From the NCBI GenBank assembly GCA_045546735.1, contig JAZQDJ010000064.1, positions 1 through 15,370 on the forward strand: 15,370 bases of DNA. The letters are read 5' to 3'. Shown piece by piece: positions 6,932 to 12,511 of the stretch. How positions within the stretch are numbered: the first letter of the stretch is position 1; each line of letters begins with the position of its first letter. The notes below the pieces were generated by a model. The model did no database searches and was not told the DNA's origin. It saw nothing but the letters and a program-made list of their open reading frames with translations. This stretch comes from SVFI01 sp045546735 (GTDB taxonomy: Bacteria > Bacillota > Clostridia > Lachnospirales > Lachnospiraceae). The translations under genes and the position numbers were made by a program.

Positions 6932-7222
6932 ATGAAGTGTATCAGAACTGCAATTGAAGCAGAGGTTTTTGAATACGAGAGCGGAAAACAGTTAGAGGAT
7001 GGATTTGCGCTTTATGAAAAAGTGATTACAAACGGATTTGCGGATCTTGAAAATCTTGTAATCGTGGAAAAGGATGGCCAGATGTTATGCCCATATGTAA
7101 AAAACCGCCGTGGCTGTACATTTATTAAAAAAGGCGATTTTATTATTTTAGACGGTGACGGCACAAAGCATGTGTGCGGTCCGGATAAAATTTGGCAGAG
7201 ATATCAGAAAGTGGAGGAGTGA
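6932..7222 (+). CDS. Small protein with phage-like C-terminal motif
   Basis: This 96-residue protein has no name I can give with confidence. Its second half (CPYVKNRRGCTFIKKGDFII and then KHVCGPDKIWQRYQKVEE) resembles a widespread small phage protein type. In that type a TPYIxTLEG segment is followed by PGDYIIxG and YPCKPDIFExTY. Here the same order appears as PYVKNRRG, KKGDFII, and HVCGPDKIWQRY. The N-terminal half (IRTAIEAEVFEY) would pack as a small beta-rich domain. There is no signal peptide or membrane span. The start is the ATG at 6932, placed 7 nt after GGGAGG (6919-6924); the upstream in-frame ATG at 6917 overlaps that site. It is followed by a coupled 36-residue membrane peptide. 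The resemblance is from memory of motifs, and the function is unknown. Confidence 0.75.
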   Translation: MKCIRTAIEAEVFEYESGKQLEDGFALYEKVITNGFADLENLVIVEKDGQMLCPYVKNRRGCTFIKKGDFIILDGDGTKHVCGPDKIWQRYQKVEE

Positions 7223-7227
7223 AAGAC

Positions 7228-7338
7228 ATGTATATAGTATTAGGTGGCGGACTGCTTGTTGTGATTATAGCAGTGATTATAGCGGTAGTATCAGCAGTGA
7301 CATCTGCGGTAGCAGCAAGTGAAGATATTGAAGAATAG
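7228..7338 (+). CDS. 36-residue single-span membrane peptide
   Basis: This very short reading frame has the sequence MYIVLGGGLLVVIIAVIIAV (1-20) and then VSAVTSAVAASEDIEE. It has one strongly hydrophobic helix over about residues 3-30, with glycines near the N-end and small residues after, and a short acidic tail SEDIEE. No positive charge is present. GGAGG (7213-7217) lies 10 nt before the ATG and overlaps the end of the preceding gene, whose stop is at 7220-7222, so translation is likely coupled. A strong terminator begins 9 nt after the stop. The RBS, start, hydrophobic pattern and terminator together support a real gene. It could be a small membrane protein that modulates a transporter or kinase, or a toxin-like peptide; no antisense RNA or antitoxin is evident. 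Confidence 0.65.
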   Translation: MYIVLGGGLLVVIIAVIIAVVSAVTSAVAASEDIEE

Positions 7339-7346
7339 GTCTTGTG

Positions 7347-7386
7347 AAAATCACCAAAACTTCCTATGAAGCCTTGGTGATTTTTT
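7347..7386 (+). terminator. Intrinsic terminator after the membrane peptide gene
   Basis: An 11-bp stem, AAAATCACCAA (7347-7357) with TTGGTGATTTT (7374-7384), is topped by an inner CTTC/GAAG stem (7360-7363, 7368-7371) with loop CTAT. A run of six Ts at 7381-7386 follows the GA of the right arm. It closes the 6932-7338 unit. Confidence 0.85.
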
Positions 7387-7409
7387 ATATGCGACAAATA
7401 ACTTATCTC

Positions 7410-7438
7410 TTGTCACAATGCGTCTTGTGTAGTAAAAT
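7410..7438 (+). promoter_or_regulatory. Promoter for the aminotransferase-Nudix operon
   Basis: TTGTCA (7410-7415), a 17-nt spacer, TAAAAT (7433-7438); each hexamer differs from consensus at one base. The predicted start is near 7445, leaving about 50 nt of leader before the ATG at 7497. It lies just after the preceding terminator. Confidence 0.72.
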
Positions 7439-7496
7439 AGACAAAGATTGTGATTGTATACAATTATCCAAAGATAGAATTAAGGATGGTGTCAGT

Positions 7497-8783
7497 ATGA
7501 AAGCATACAAAGAATTAAGCAGAGAAGAGCTTTTAGAACTTCAGGGCGCGTTGAATAAAGAATATGCGGATGCAAAAGGAAAAGGTCTCAGCCTTAACAT
7601 GGCAAGAGGTAAGCCGGGATTTTCCCAGCTTGATATTGCGATGCCTATGCTTGATGTGGTAAACAGTTCCTCAGATATGAGAACCGTACTCGGAAACGAT
7701 ACACGTAACTACGGAGATTTGGACGGTATCGGCGAGTGCAGAAGATTGATGGCGGATATGATGGGAGTGAAGAAGGACAATGTTGTTGTCTGCGGTAACT
7801 CCAGTTTGAATATTATGTATGATACGGTGTCACGTTCCATGACAAAAGGTGTGAACGGTTCTACACCATGGTGTAAGCTTGACAAGGTAAAATTCCTTTG
7901 CCCGGTTCCGGGATATGACAGACATTTTGCAATTACGGAGTTTTTCGGTATTGAAATGATTCCGGTTCCTCTTTATGAAGATGGTCCGGATATGGATATG
8001 GTGGAAAAATATGTCAGCGAAGATCCTGCGGTAAAGGGTATTTGGTGTGTCCCGAAGTACTCAAACCCGACAGGTATCACATATTCTGATGAGGTAGTCA
8101 GGCGTTTTGCAAATTTAAAACCGGCAGCGGAAGACTTCAGGATTTTCTGGGATAATGCATACTGTATTCACCATTTATATGATGAAGAACAGGCAGAGAT
8201 TTTAAATATTTTGGAAGAGTGTGAAAAAGCCGGAAATCCGGACATGGTGTATATGTTTGCATCGACTTCTAAAATCAGCTTCCCGGGTTCAGGCGTATCA
8301 GCAGTGGCTTCTTCGCAGGCGAACGTTGATTTTATCGAAGCCCAGATGACAATCCAGACAATCGGCCATGATAAGATTAATCAGCTCAGACATTCAAGAT
8401 TCTTTATAGATATTGATGGTTTAAAAGCGCACATGAAGTTGCATGCAGATTTGCTCAGACCGAAGTTTGAGGCAGTTCTTGAAACATTAGAGTCAGAACT
8501 TTCGGGACTTGGAATCGGTGAGTGGACAAATCCGAAAGGCGGATATTTTATTTCCTTCGAGGCGATGGATGGTTGTGCAAAAGCAATTGTTGCAAAATGT
8601 AAAGAAGCAGGAGTTGTCCTGACAGGTGCAGGTGCGACTTTCCCATACAAAAACGACCCGAAAGACAGCAATATCCGAATTGCTCCTTCTTTCCCGACTC
8701 CGGAAGAGATGAAAGCGGCGACAGAGTTATTTGTGCTCTGCGTAAAACTGGTATCTGTGGAAAAACTTTTGGCGGAGATGTAA
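7497..8783 (+). CDS. Fold-type I aminotransferase, aspartate aminotransferase-like (subgroup Ic type)
   Basis: This 428-residue PLP enzyme resembles the bacterial family labelled aspartate aminotransferase of the PF12897 type, whose members transfer the aspartate amino group to 2-oxoglutarate. Visible motifs include NMARGKPGF near the N-terminus for substrate contact and GNSSLN (100-105) for the cofactor phosphate. YSNPTG (188-193) and DNAY (219-222) sit over the PLP ring. The Schiff-base lysine is K259 in STSKISFPGSG. R394 in NIRIAPSFP would bind the substrate carboxylate. The start is set by homologous N-terminus MKAYKELSREELLELQ and a modest AAGGAT ribosome site. The Nudix gene begins one base after the stop. 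Older annotation may call such proteins GntR/MocR-type, but there is no DNA-binding domain here. Substrate specificity is not proven by sequence. Confidence 0.87.
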   Translation: MKAYKELSREELLELQGALNKEYADAKGKGLSLNMARGKPGFSQLDIAMPMLDVVNSSSDMRTVLGNDTRNYGDLDGIGECRRLMADMMGVKKDNVVVCGNSSLNIMYDTVSRSMTKGVNGSTPWCKLDKVKFLCPVPGYDRHFAITEFFGIEMIPVPLYEDGPDMDMVEKYVSEDPAVKGIWCVPKYSNPTGITYSDEVVRRFANLKPAAEDFRIFWDNAYCIHHLYDEEQAEILNILEECEKAGNPDMVYMFASTSKISFPGSGVSAVASSQANVDFIEAQMTIQTIGHDKINQLRHSRFFIDIDGLKAHMKLHADLLRPKFEAVLETLESELSGLGIGEWTNPKGGYFISFEAMDGCAKAIVAKCKEAGVVLTGAGATFPYKNDPKDSNIRIAPSFPTPEEMKAATELFVLCVKLVSVEKLLAEM

Positions 8784-8784
8784 A

Positions 8785-9342
8785 ATGGAACGAGTAGAAA
8801 AAATAGAGCGCCTTGACCGCAAGTTGGTTCATGAGGGTGCTGTAATTAATATTTATGAAGATACGGTGCAGATTCCGAACGGAAATGTGGCAGTTTGGGA
8901 TTTTATCGGTCACAAAGGTGCAGCGGCGGTTGTTCCGGTTTGTGAGGACGGACGGATTTTAATGGTGCATCAGTACAGAAATGCGCTTGACCGCGAGACC
9001 ATAGAGGTTCCAGCAGGCGGAAGAGACAGTAAGGAAGAACCTTATCTGACATGCGCGTATCGTGAACTTGAGGAAGAAACCGGATATCGTGCAGAAAAAG
9101 ATGATTTTGAATTTTTAATTTCCTTAAAAACAACAGTGGCGTTTTGTGATGAGCAGATTGAAGTTTATGTGGCCAGAAATCTGAAAAAAACGCACCAGCA
9201 TTTGGATGAAGATGAGTTTATCAACGTGCAGGCATACGAGCTTTCGCAGCTGCTTGAAATGATTTTTGCGGGTAAAATGCAGGATGGAAAAACAGTGGCA
9301 GCAATACTTGCATACAGTGCAAAATACGGACAGAATAAATAA
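8785..9342 (+). CDS. nudF: Nudix hydrolase, ADP-ribose pyrophosphatase type
   Basis: This 185-residue protein has a complete Nudix box: G79, E85, then REL-EEETGY (93-101), matching GX5EX7REUXEEXGU. The segment before it (ILMVHQYRNALDRETIEVPA) is typical of ADP-ribose pyrophosphatases, which split ADP-ribose to AMP and ribose 5-phosphate to clear a reactive NAD breakdown product. The N-terminal strand VHEGAVINIYEDTVQIPNG also fits NudF. Its start codon lies one base after the aminotransferase stop, with GGCGGAG inside that gene as ribosome site, so the two are one operon. A terminator follows nine bases after the stop. In Bacillus the orthologous nudF sits near spoIIM and xerD, as here, which strengthens the call. 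Confidence 0.9.
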   Translation: MERVEKIERLDRKLVHEGAVINIYEDTVQIPNGNVAVWDFIGHKGAAAVVPVCEDGRILMVHQYRNALDRETIEVPAGGRDSKEEPYLTCAYRELEEETGYRAEKDDFEFLISLKTTVAFCDEQIEVYVARNLKKTHQHLDEDEFINVQAYELSQLLEMIFAGKMQDGKTVAAILAYSAKYGQNK

Positions 9343-9350
9343 AACATCAG

Positions 9351-9389
9351 ATAGAAACAGGAGTGGACAACTTCTGTTTCTATTTTTTT
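9351..9389 (+). terminator. Intrinsic terminator of the aminotransferase-Nudix operon
   Basis: ATAGAAACAG (9351-9360) pairs with CTGTTTCTAT (9374-9383). The stem can extend by three pairs (GAG with CTT) to a 7-nt loop. The right arm runs straight into seven Ts (9383-9389). Confidence 0.88.
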
Positions 9390-9436
9390 ACTCCCGTGCA
9401 TATATTGAACAAGTAGTATGGGAGGCGGAGATAGCG

Positions 9437-10018
9437 ATGAAGTCACAGAATAGACAAACACAGGTTGTGTTTTTTCTCGCCGGGTTTCTGCTCGGGATTA
9501 TATATATTTATGTTACGGGTGATGAAAAAGGAGAAGGGGTGGACCTTTTCAGTGCGCAGAATTTGATGCAGTTTCAATATCAGGATGTGGTTTATGAAGA
9601 TTATCTGGCCTTTCTTTTGCGTAAAAGAATAGTTGTGTTAGCGGTAATGGTAGTTTTGTCGTTGGCAGTAGCAGGGAAGTATTTGCTGTCCGGATTTCTC
9701 ATGCTGTTTGGGTGCAGTATGGGGAGTATGTTGGCTGTCTTGATTTTACGCTATGGATGGAAGGGGATGATCTTGTTTTTTGCACTTATTTTTCCGCAGG
9801 ATTTTGTGTATTTGCCGGTAGTATTTGGATGGGTTGCTTTTTTTGCAGAATGGAACGATAAGTTATTTGGTGAAAGAAGCATGTTGTATCGGCGCGGGGC
9901 AGAAAAGAGAAAGAATATCACAAGATGTTTTCTGTTGTTTGCGGTTACAATAATCGGAATTGTACTGGAGTGTTATGTAAATCCTTTATTCGTAAAATAT
10001 TGTTTGAAAATTTTTTGA
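9437..10018 (+). CDS. spoIIM: Stage II sporulation protein M (SpoIIM) family membrane protein
   Basis: This 193-residue polytopic membrane protein has about five hydrophobic spans: about residues 11-27 (VVFFLAGFLLGIIYIYV), 65-82 (IVVLAVMVVLSLAVAG), 84-105, 108-133 (around MILFFALIFPQDFVYLPVV) and 162-182. The fourth span carries the (I/L)FPxD-type segment and small-residue pattern I associate with SpoIIM. In Bacillus, SpoIIM joins SpoIID and SpoIIP in the complex that remodels septal peptidoglycan so that the mother cell can engulf the forespore. Length is close to the usual ~210. The position between nudF and xerD is conserved in Bacillus and is strong support for the call. The start at 9437 has a GGCGGAG site 6 nt upstream. 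No clear promoter is seen after the preceding terminator, so a sporulation-sigma promoter in 9390-9420 is possible but not recognised. Confidence 0.8.
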   Translation: MKSQNRQTQVVFFLAGFLLGIIYIYVTGDEKGEGVDLFSAQNLMQFQYQDVVYEDYLAFLLRKRIVVLAVMVVLSLAVAGKYLLSGFLMLFGCSMGSMLAVLILRYGWKGMILFFALIFPQDFVYLPVVFGWVAFFAEWNDKLFGERSMLYRRGAEKRKNITRCFLLFAVTIIGIVLECYVNPLFVKYCLKIF

Positions 10019-10124
10019 AAAATATTTTTTACAATATGTAGTGGCGTGAGAAAATTATGTAATCCACATGTTGCGATTTTGGACTTTTTTGGGGGAAAAG
10101 TGCTGAAAATGCGGTGAAAATAGT

Positions 10125-10144
10125 ATTTGATTTTATTTGATTTT
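10125..10144 (+). repeat. Tandem 10-bp repeat at the xerD -35 region
   Basis: ATTTGATTTT occurs twice in direct succession (10125-10134 and 10135-10144), duplicating a TTGATT hexamer at 10127 and 10137. Only the first copy is spaced correctly (17 nt) from the TATAAT at 10150. Confidence 0.7.
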
Positions 10145-10155
10145 GCACGTATAAT
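10127..10155 (+). promoter_or_regulatory. Promoter for xerD
   Basis: TTGATT (10127-10132), a 17-nt spacer, TATAAT (10150-10155). The start is predicted near 10162, leaving about 50 nt of leader. The rest of the gap 10019-10214 is AT-rich, with short palindromes but no clear terminator for spoIIM. Confidence 0.65.
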
Positions 10156-10161
10156 GAATTT

Positions 10162-10171
10162 CAGACGTCTG
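10162..10171 (+). promoter_or_regulatory. Operator-like palindrome at the xerD start site
   Basis: CAGACGTCTG is a perfect 10-bp palindrome placed 6 nt after the -10, over the predicted transcription start. This position suits a repressor site. No regulator family can be assigned from ten bases. Confidence 0.35.
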
Positions 10172-10214
10172 TTTAGATGACATAACTACGTATTGAGGAA
10201 GGGTTTCATTCATA

Positions 10215-11099
10215 ATGGAGAGGGAAGTACAACAGTTTATTTCATATTTACATAATGTTAAACAAACTTCACAGAACACGGAGTTGTCATACAAAAGAGA
10301 CCTTGCCAAAGTATGCCATTTTTTGGCACAGAGAGGCATTACAAGTGTTTCGGCAATAAAAGCAGATGATCTGAAGGATTATATTAAGGATTTGGAAGGA
10401 CAGAAGTTAGCAGCTGCGACAGTTTCGCGTAATATTGCATCGATTAAGGCCTTTTGTCAGTATATGCTCGCAGAAGGAAAGATTTCTTCTGATGTCAGCC
10501 AGAATTTAAAAGCTCCGAAGATTGAGAAAAAAGTTCCGGAGATTTTGACGATGGACGAGGTGGCAGCACTTTTGGAACAGACAGAAGGAGACAGTCCGAA
10601 GGAAATTCGTGACAAAGCGATGTTGGAACTTTTGTATGCGACCGGAATCCGTGTGACAGAACTTATTACATTGAAAGTACAGGATGTCAGTGTTCCGATG
10701 TGCTATATCATGTGTAAAGATGCCCATAAAGAGAGAATGATACCGTTTGGAAACAAAGCAAAGGCTGCACTTGCGCGTTATTTGGATGGTGTGAGAGATG
10801 AGATGGTGGAGGACAAGTCTTCCGATGTATTATTTGCAAACTGTTCCGGAAAACCGATGAGCAGACAGGGCTTTTGGAAATTAATTAAGCACTATGCAAA
10901 GAAAGCCGGTATTACAGCGGATATTACACCGCACACACTCAGACATTCATTTGCAGCACATTTGGTGGAAAACGGAGCCGATCTTAAGAGTGTTCAGGAA
11001 ATGCTCGGACATTCCGATATTTCGACGACACAGATTTATGCCAATATGAATCATAACAGAATTCGCGAGGTATATGCGAAAGCGCATCCGAGAGGATAA
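10215..11099 (+). CDS. xerD: Tyrosine recombinase XerD
   Basis: This 294-residue site-specific recombinase resolves chromosome dimers at dif together with XerC or as part of a related pair. The N-terminal SAM-like core-binding domain spans about 1-85 (ELSYKRDLAKVCHFLAQRGI). The catalytic domain spans about 108-290, with R146 (YATGIRVTEL), H240-R243 (HTLRHSFAAHL), H266 (LGHSDISTT) and the nucleophile Y275 (QIYANMNHNRIREVYAKAHP). These give the R-H-R-H-Y set, and the C-terminal HPR is typical of XerD. The usual GKGxKER beta-hairpin reads CKDAHKER here, so the catalytic lysine may be shifted by one position (K168). The start follows GAGGAAGGG by 11 nt. It has its own promoter and terminator. Position after spoIIM matches Bacillus. 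Confidence 0.92.
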   Translation: MEREVQQFISYLHNVKQTSQNTELSYKRDLAKVCHFLAQRGITSVSAIKADDLKDYIKDLEGQKLAAATVSRNIASIKAFCQYMLAEGKISSDVSQNLKAPKIEKKVPEILTMDEVAALLEQTEGDSPKEIRDKAMLELLYATGIRVTELITLKVQDVSVPMCYIMCKDAHKERMIPFGNKAKAALARYLDGVRDEMVEDKSSDVLFANCSGKPMSRQGFWKLIKHYAKKAGITADITPHTLRHSFAAHLVENGADLKSVQEMLGHSDISTTQIYANMNHNRIREVYAKAHPRG

Positions 11100-11107
11100 A
11101 GATTTTT

Positions 11108-11135
11108 AAAGAGAGCTGTAAAGGCTCTCTTTTTT
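11108..11135 (+). terminator. Intrinsic terminator of xerD
   Basis: AAAGAGAGC (11108-11116) pairs with GCTCTCTTT (11124-11132), loop TGTAAAG, with the right arm merging into six Ts ending at 11135. It starts 9 nt after the xerD stop. Confidence 0.9.
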
Positions 11136-11166
11136 GTGAAAAAAACAGAATTGTTAGATTTCTAAG

Positions 11167-11197
11167 TTGTCACTTTTTCAGACATACTGCATATATA
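11167..11197 (+). promoter_or_regulatory. Possible promoter for the PRC-barrel gene
   Basis: TTGTCA (11167-11172) and TATATA (11192-11197) are separated by 19 nt, which is longer than ideal. The AT-alternating run 11190-11201 offers several -10 registers, and a sporulation-type sigma could also use ATA-rich boxes here. The start region is near 11203. Confidence 0.3.
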
Positions 11198-11222
11198 TAT
11201 AAAAAGAGCATATGAGGCAAAT

Positions 11223-11450
11223 ATGTATTTGGATGACTTTTGTCAAAAAGAAGTAATCAGTATCCGCGACTGCAGAAAACTCGGAAATGTTACGAATTTG
11301 GAGTTTGATTCCTGCAGTGGATGTATATGTCAGATTATTGTCAGGGAGAAATGCGGACTGAAAGGGTTCTTCGGAGTAGGGGAGGAAATATGTATTCCGT
11401 TTCAAAAAGTGAAACAAATCGGGCCGGATATTATTTTAGTGGAAGTTTAA
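11223..11450 (+). CDS. YlmC/YmxH-family PRC-barrel protein
   Basis: This 75-residue single-domain protein has the PRC-barrel pattern. A strand carries KEVISIRDCRKLGNVTNLEF (about 9-28), followed by a turn with a Gly/Cys pair (DSCSGCICQIIVREK) and a C-terminal strand pair ending ICIPFQKVKQIGPDIILVEV. Small proteins of this type are annotated YlmC/YmxH and are linked to sporulation in Firmicutes, with the molecular role unclear. The beta-barrel can bind other proteins or rRNA in other PRC families. The four cysteines in DCR, SCSGCIC and KCG are notable but do not form an obvious zinc knuckle. The ribosome site is weak (GAGGC, about 7 nt before the ATG). It is flanked by the xerD terminator and the nrdR promoter, so it is a single-gene unit. 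Confidence 0.8.
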   Translation: MYLDDFCQKEVISIRDCRKLGNVTNLEFDSCSGCICQIIVREKCGLKGFFGVGEEICIPFQKVKQIGPDIILVEV

Positions 11451-11451
11451 G

Positions 11452-11480
11452 TTGACATAATTTGCTAATTCATTTATACT
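11452..11480 (+). promoter_or_regulatory. Strong sigma-A-type promoter for nrdR
   Basis: TTGACA (11452-11457), a 17-nt spacer, TATACT (11475-11480). The -35 begins one base after the stop codon of the previous gene. The predicted start is near 11487. Confidence 0.85.
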
Positions 11481-11487
11481 GAAAATG

Positions 11488-11504
11488 GTTAACATTTGTT
11501 AACA
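11488..11504 (+). promoter_or_regulatory. Twin GTTAACA boxes at the nrdR start site
   Basis: GTTAACA-TTT-GTTAACA places two palindromic GTTAAC cores exactly 10 bp apart, one helical turn, starting at the predicted first transcribed base. The layout GTTAAC-ATTT-GTTAAC is also an inverted repeat. It resembles a redox-repressor Rex site (TTGTTAA-N4-TTAACAA), but the TTAA cores are six bases apart here, not four. It does not look like an NrdR box. Confidence 0.5.
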
Positions 11505-11531
11505 TAAATACGTTAGATGAGGTGAAAAAAT

Positions 11532-11984
11532 ATGAAATGCCCGTTTTGTGGACATGAAAACACGAGAGTTATCGATTCGAGACCGGCTGATGAAAACAAT
11601 TCTATCCGCCGCAGACGTGTGTGCGATGAATGTGCGAAGCGTTTTACGACGTATGAGAAGGTTGAGACGATTCCGCTTATCGTAATTAAGAAGGATAATA
11701 ACAGAGAAACTTATGACCGCTCCAAAATTGAGGCGGGTGTTCTTAGGGCATGTCATAAGAGACCGATCAGTGCAAACCAGATTAATCAGCTTGTAGATGA
11801 GGTCGAAACAGAAATTTTCAATCGTGAGGAAAAAGAAATTTCAAGTTCCGAAATCGGTGAACTTGTTATGGACAAACTAAAAAATCTGGAAGCTGTTGCA
11901 TATGTGCGTTTTGCATCCGTATATCGCGAGTTTAAGGATGTCAACACATTTATGGATGAGCTTAAGCGTGTGCTGAACAAATAA
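11532..11984 (+). CDS. nrdR: Transcriptional repressor NrdR
   Basis: This 150-residue regulator is the standard NrdR, which represses ribonucleotide reductase genes when dATP/ATP binds its ATP-cone. The zinc ribbon has MKCPFCGHENTRVIDSRP and VCDECAKRFTTYE, giving C3, C6, C31 and C34 and the basic stretch IRRRRVC for DNA contact. The ATP-cone covers about 49-139 (PLIVIKKDNNRETYDRSKIE to VAYVRFASVYREFKDV). Length matches the family (~150). The start is the ATG after GAGGTG, 6-8 nt upstream. The gene has its own promoter with a distinctive double box over the start site. The ribonucleotide reductase genes that it would control are not in this window. Confidence 0.96.
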   Translation: MKCPFCGHENTRVIDSRPADENNSIRRRRVCDECAKRFTTYEKVETIPLIVIKKDNNRETYDRSKIEAGVLRACHKRPISANQINQLVDEVETEIFNREEKEISSSEIGELVMDKLKNLEAVAYVRFASVYREFKDVNTFMDELKRVLNK

Positions 11985-12053
11985 TTAAGGAAAAAGCGTT
12001 TTTTGACGATATAGAATACAGAGAGAAAATATCCGAAGAAGGAGGTGCCATGT

Positions 12054-12449
12054 ATGTCAATTGATAGAATCGGTCAGTACGGCGGTTTTTATAACCAGTA
12101 TAGATTACCGGAAATTCATCAGGTTTCCGTAGAAGATGTAAAGAAACAGGACGAGCAGCTGTCAAAGCAGCAGAGCGTAGAGACGCCGAAGATTGACTAC
12201 GCACAGCAGCCTTCTAATCAGGCGCCGCGCATGGCAAATCTGGAAGATATTTCTTTGACATTTCATACAAATGAAACGTACGATTACATAGGCAGAGATG
12301 CCGACCTACAAAATCTTGATATGATGAGTGCGATTTCTGATATGCAGAAAGATAAGGTGCTGGAGCAGTATCAGTATTTTGTAGGACCGAAGGAGATGGC
12401 AGGCCCGGTTGTGACGCAGACTCCGGACGGTATGGTAGTTCAGAAATAA
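12054..12449 (+). CDS. Conserved hypothetical protein, 131 aa
   Basis: I do not recognise a named family. The product is soluble, Gln/Asp-rich and acidic. Its first half looks disordered (VSVEDVKKQDEQLSKQQSVE and then PKIDYAQQPSNQAP). A more ordered core follows with LEDISLTFHTNETYDYIGRD and LQNLDMMSAISDMQKDKVLE, then QYQYFVGPKE and a short strand-like tail ending TPDGMVVQK. There is no signal peptide or membrane helix. The motif YDYIGRDADLQNLDMMSAIS with the following QYQYFVG seems to recur in Lachnospiraceae proteins I recall, without known function. The ATG at 12054 is 8 nt after AAGGAGG (12039-12045), a strong site, and a GTG at 12045 overlapping that site is rejected. A terminator follows 11 nt after the stop. 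No clear promoter is seen, so co-transcription with nrdR is possible. Confidence 0.8.
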   Translation: MSIDRIGQYGGFYNQYRLPEIHQVSVEDVKKQDEQLSKQQSVETPKIDYAQQPSNQAPRMANLEDISLTFHTNETYDYIGRDADLQNLDMMSAISDMQKDKVLEQYQYFVGPKEMAGPVVTQTPDGMVVQK

Positions 12450-12460
12450 CGTTAAAATTT

Positions 12461-12490
12461 AAAAGACACCTTACGCAGGTGTCTTTTTTT
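12461..12490 (+). terminator. Intrinsic terminator before yqeG
   Basis: AAAAGACACCT (12461-12471) pairs perfectly with AGGTGTCTTTT (12477-12487), loop TACGC, with the right arm running into seven Ts (12484-12490). It ends only 21 nt before the yqeG ATG, with no promoter visible in between. Confidence 0.9.
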
Positions 12491-12511
12491 GAGAAAAGAG
12501 CAGGAGATACT

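Noticed and set aside
7344..7496. N-terminal extension of the aminotransferase
   Set aside because: The frame runs back through a terminator and the promoter; the family N-terminus begins near MKAYKELS at 7497.
7439..7496. Riboswitch or tRNA-dependent leader before the aminotransferase
   Set aside because: The leader is only about 50 nt, with no T-box sequence or conserved riboswitch motif.
11488..11504. NrdR box (self-regulation) at the nrdR promoter
   Set aside because: The usual NrdR box pattern ACACwATATATwGTGT is not present; the site is a GTTAAC type instead.
11994..12008. Terminator after nrdR (AAAAAGCGTTTTTT)
   Set aside because: A five-base A/T stem with a 3-nt loop is too weak to count; the true terminator lies after the next gene.
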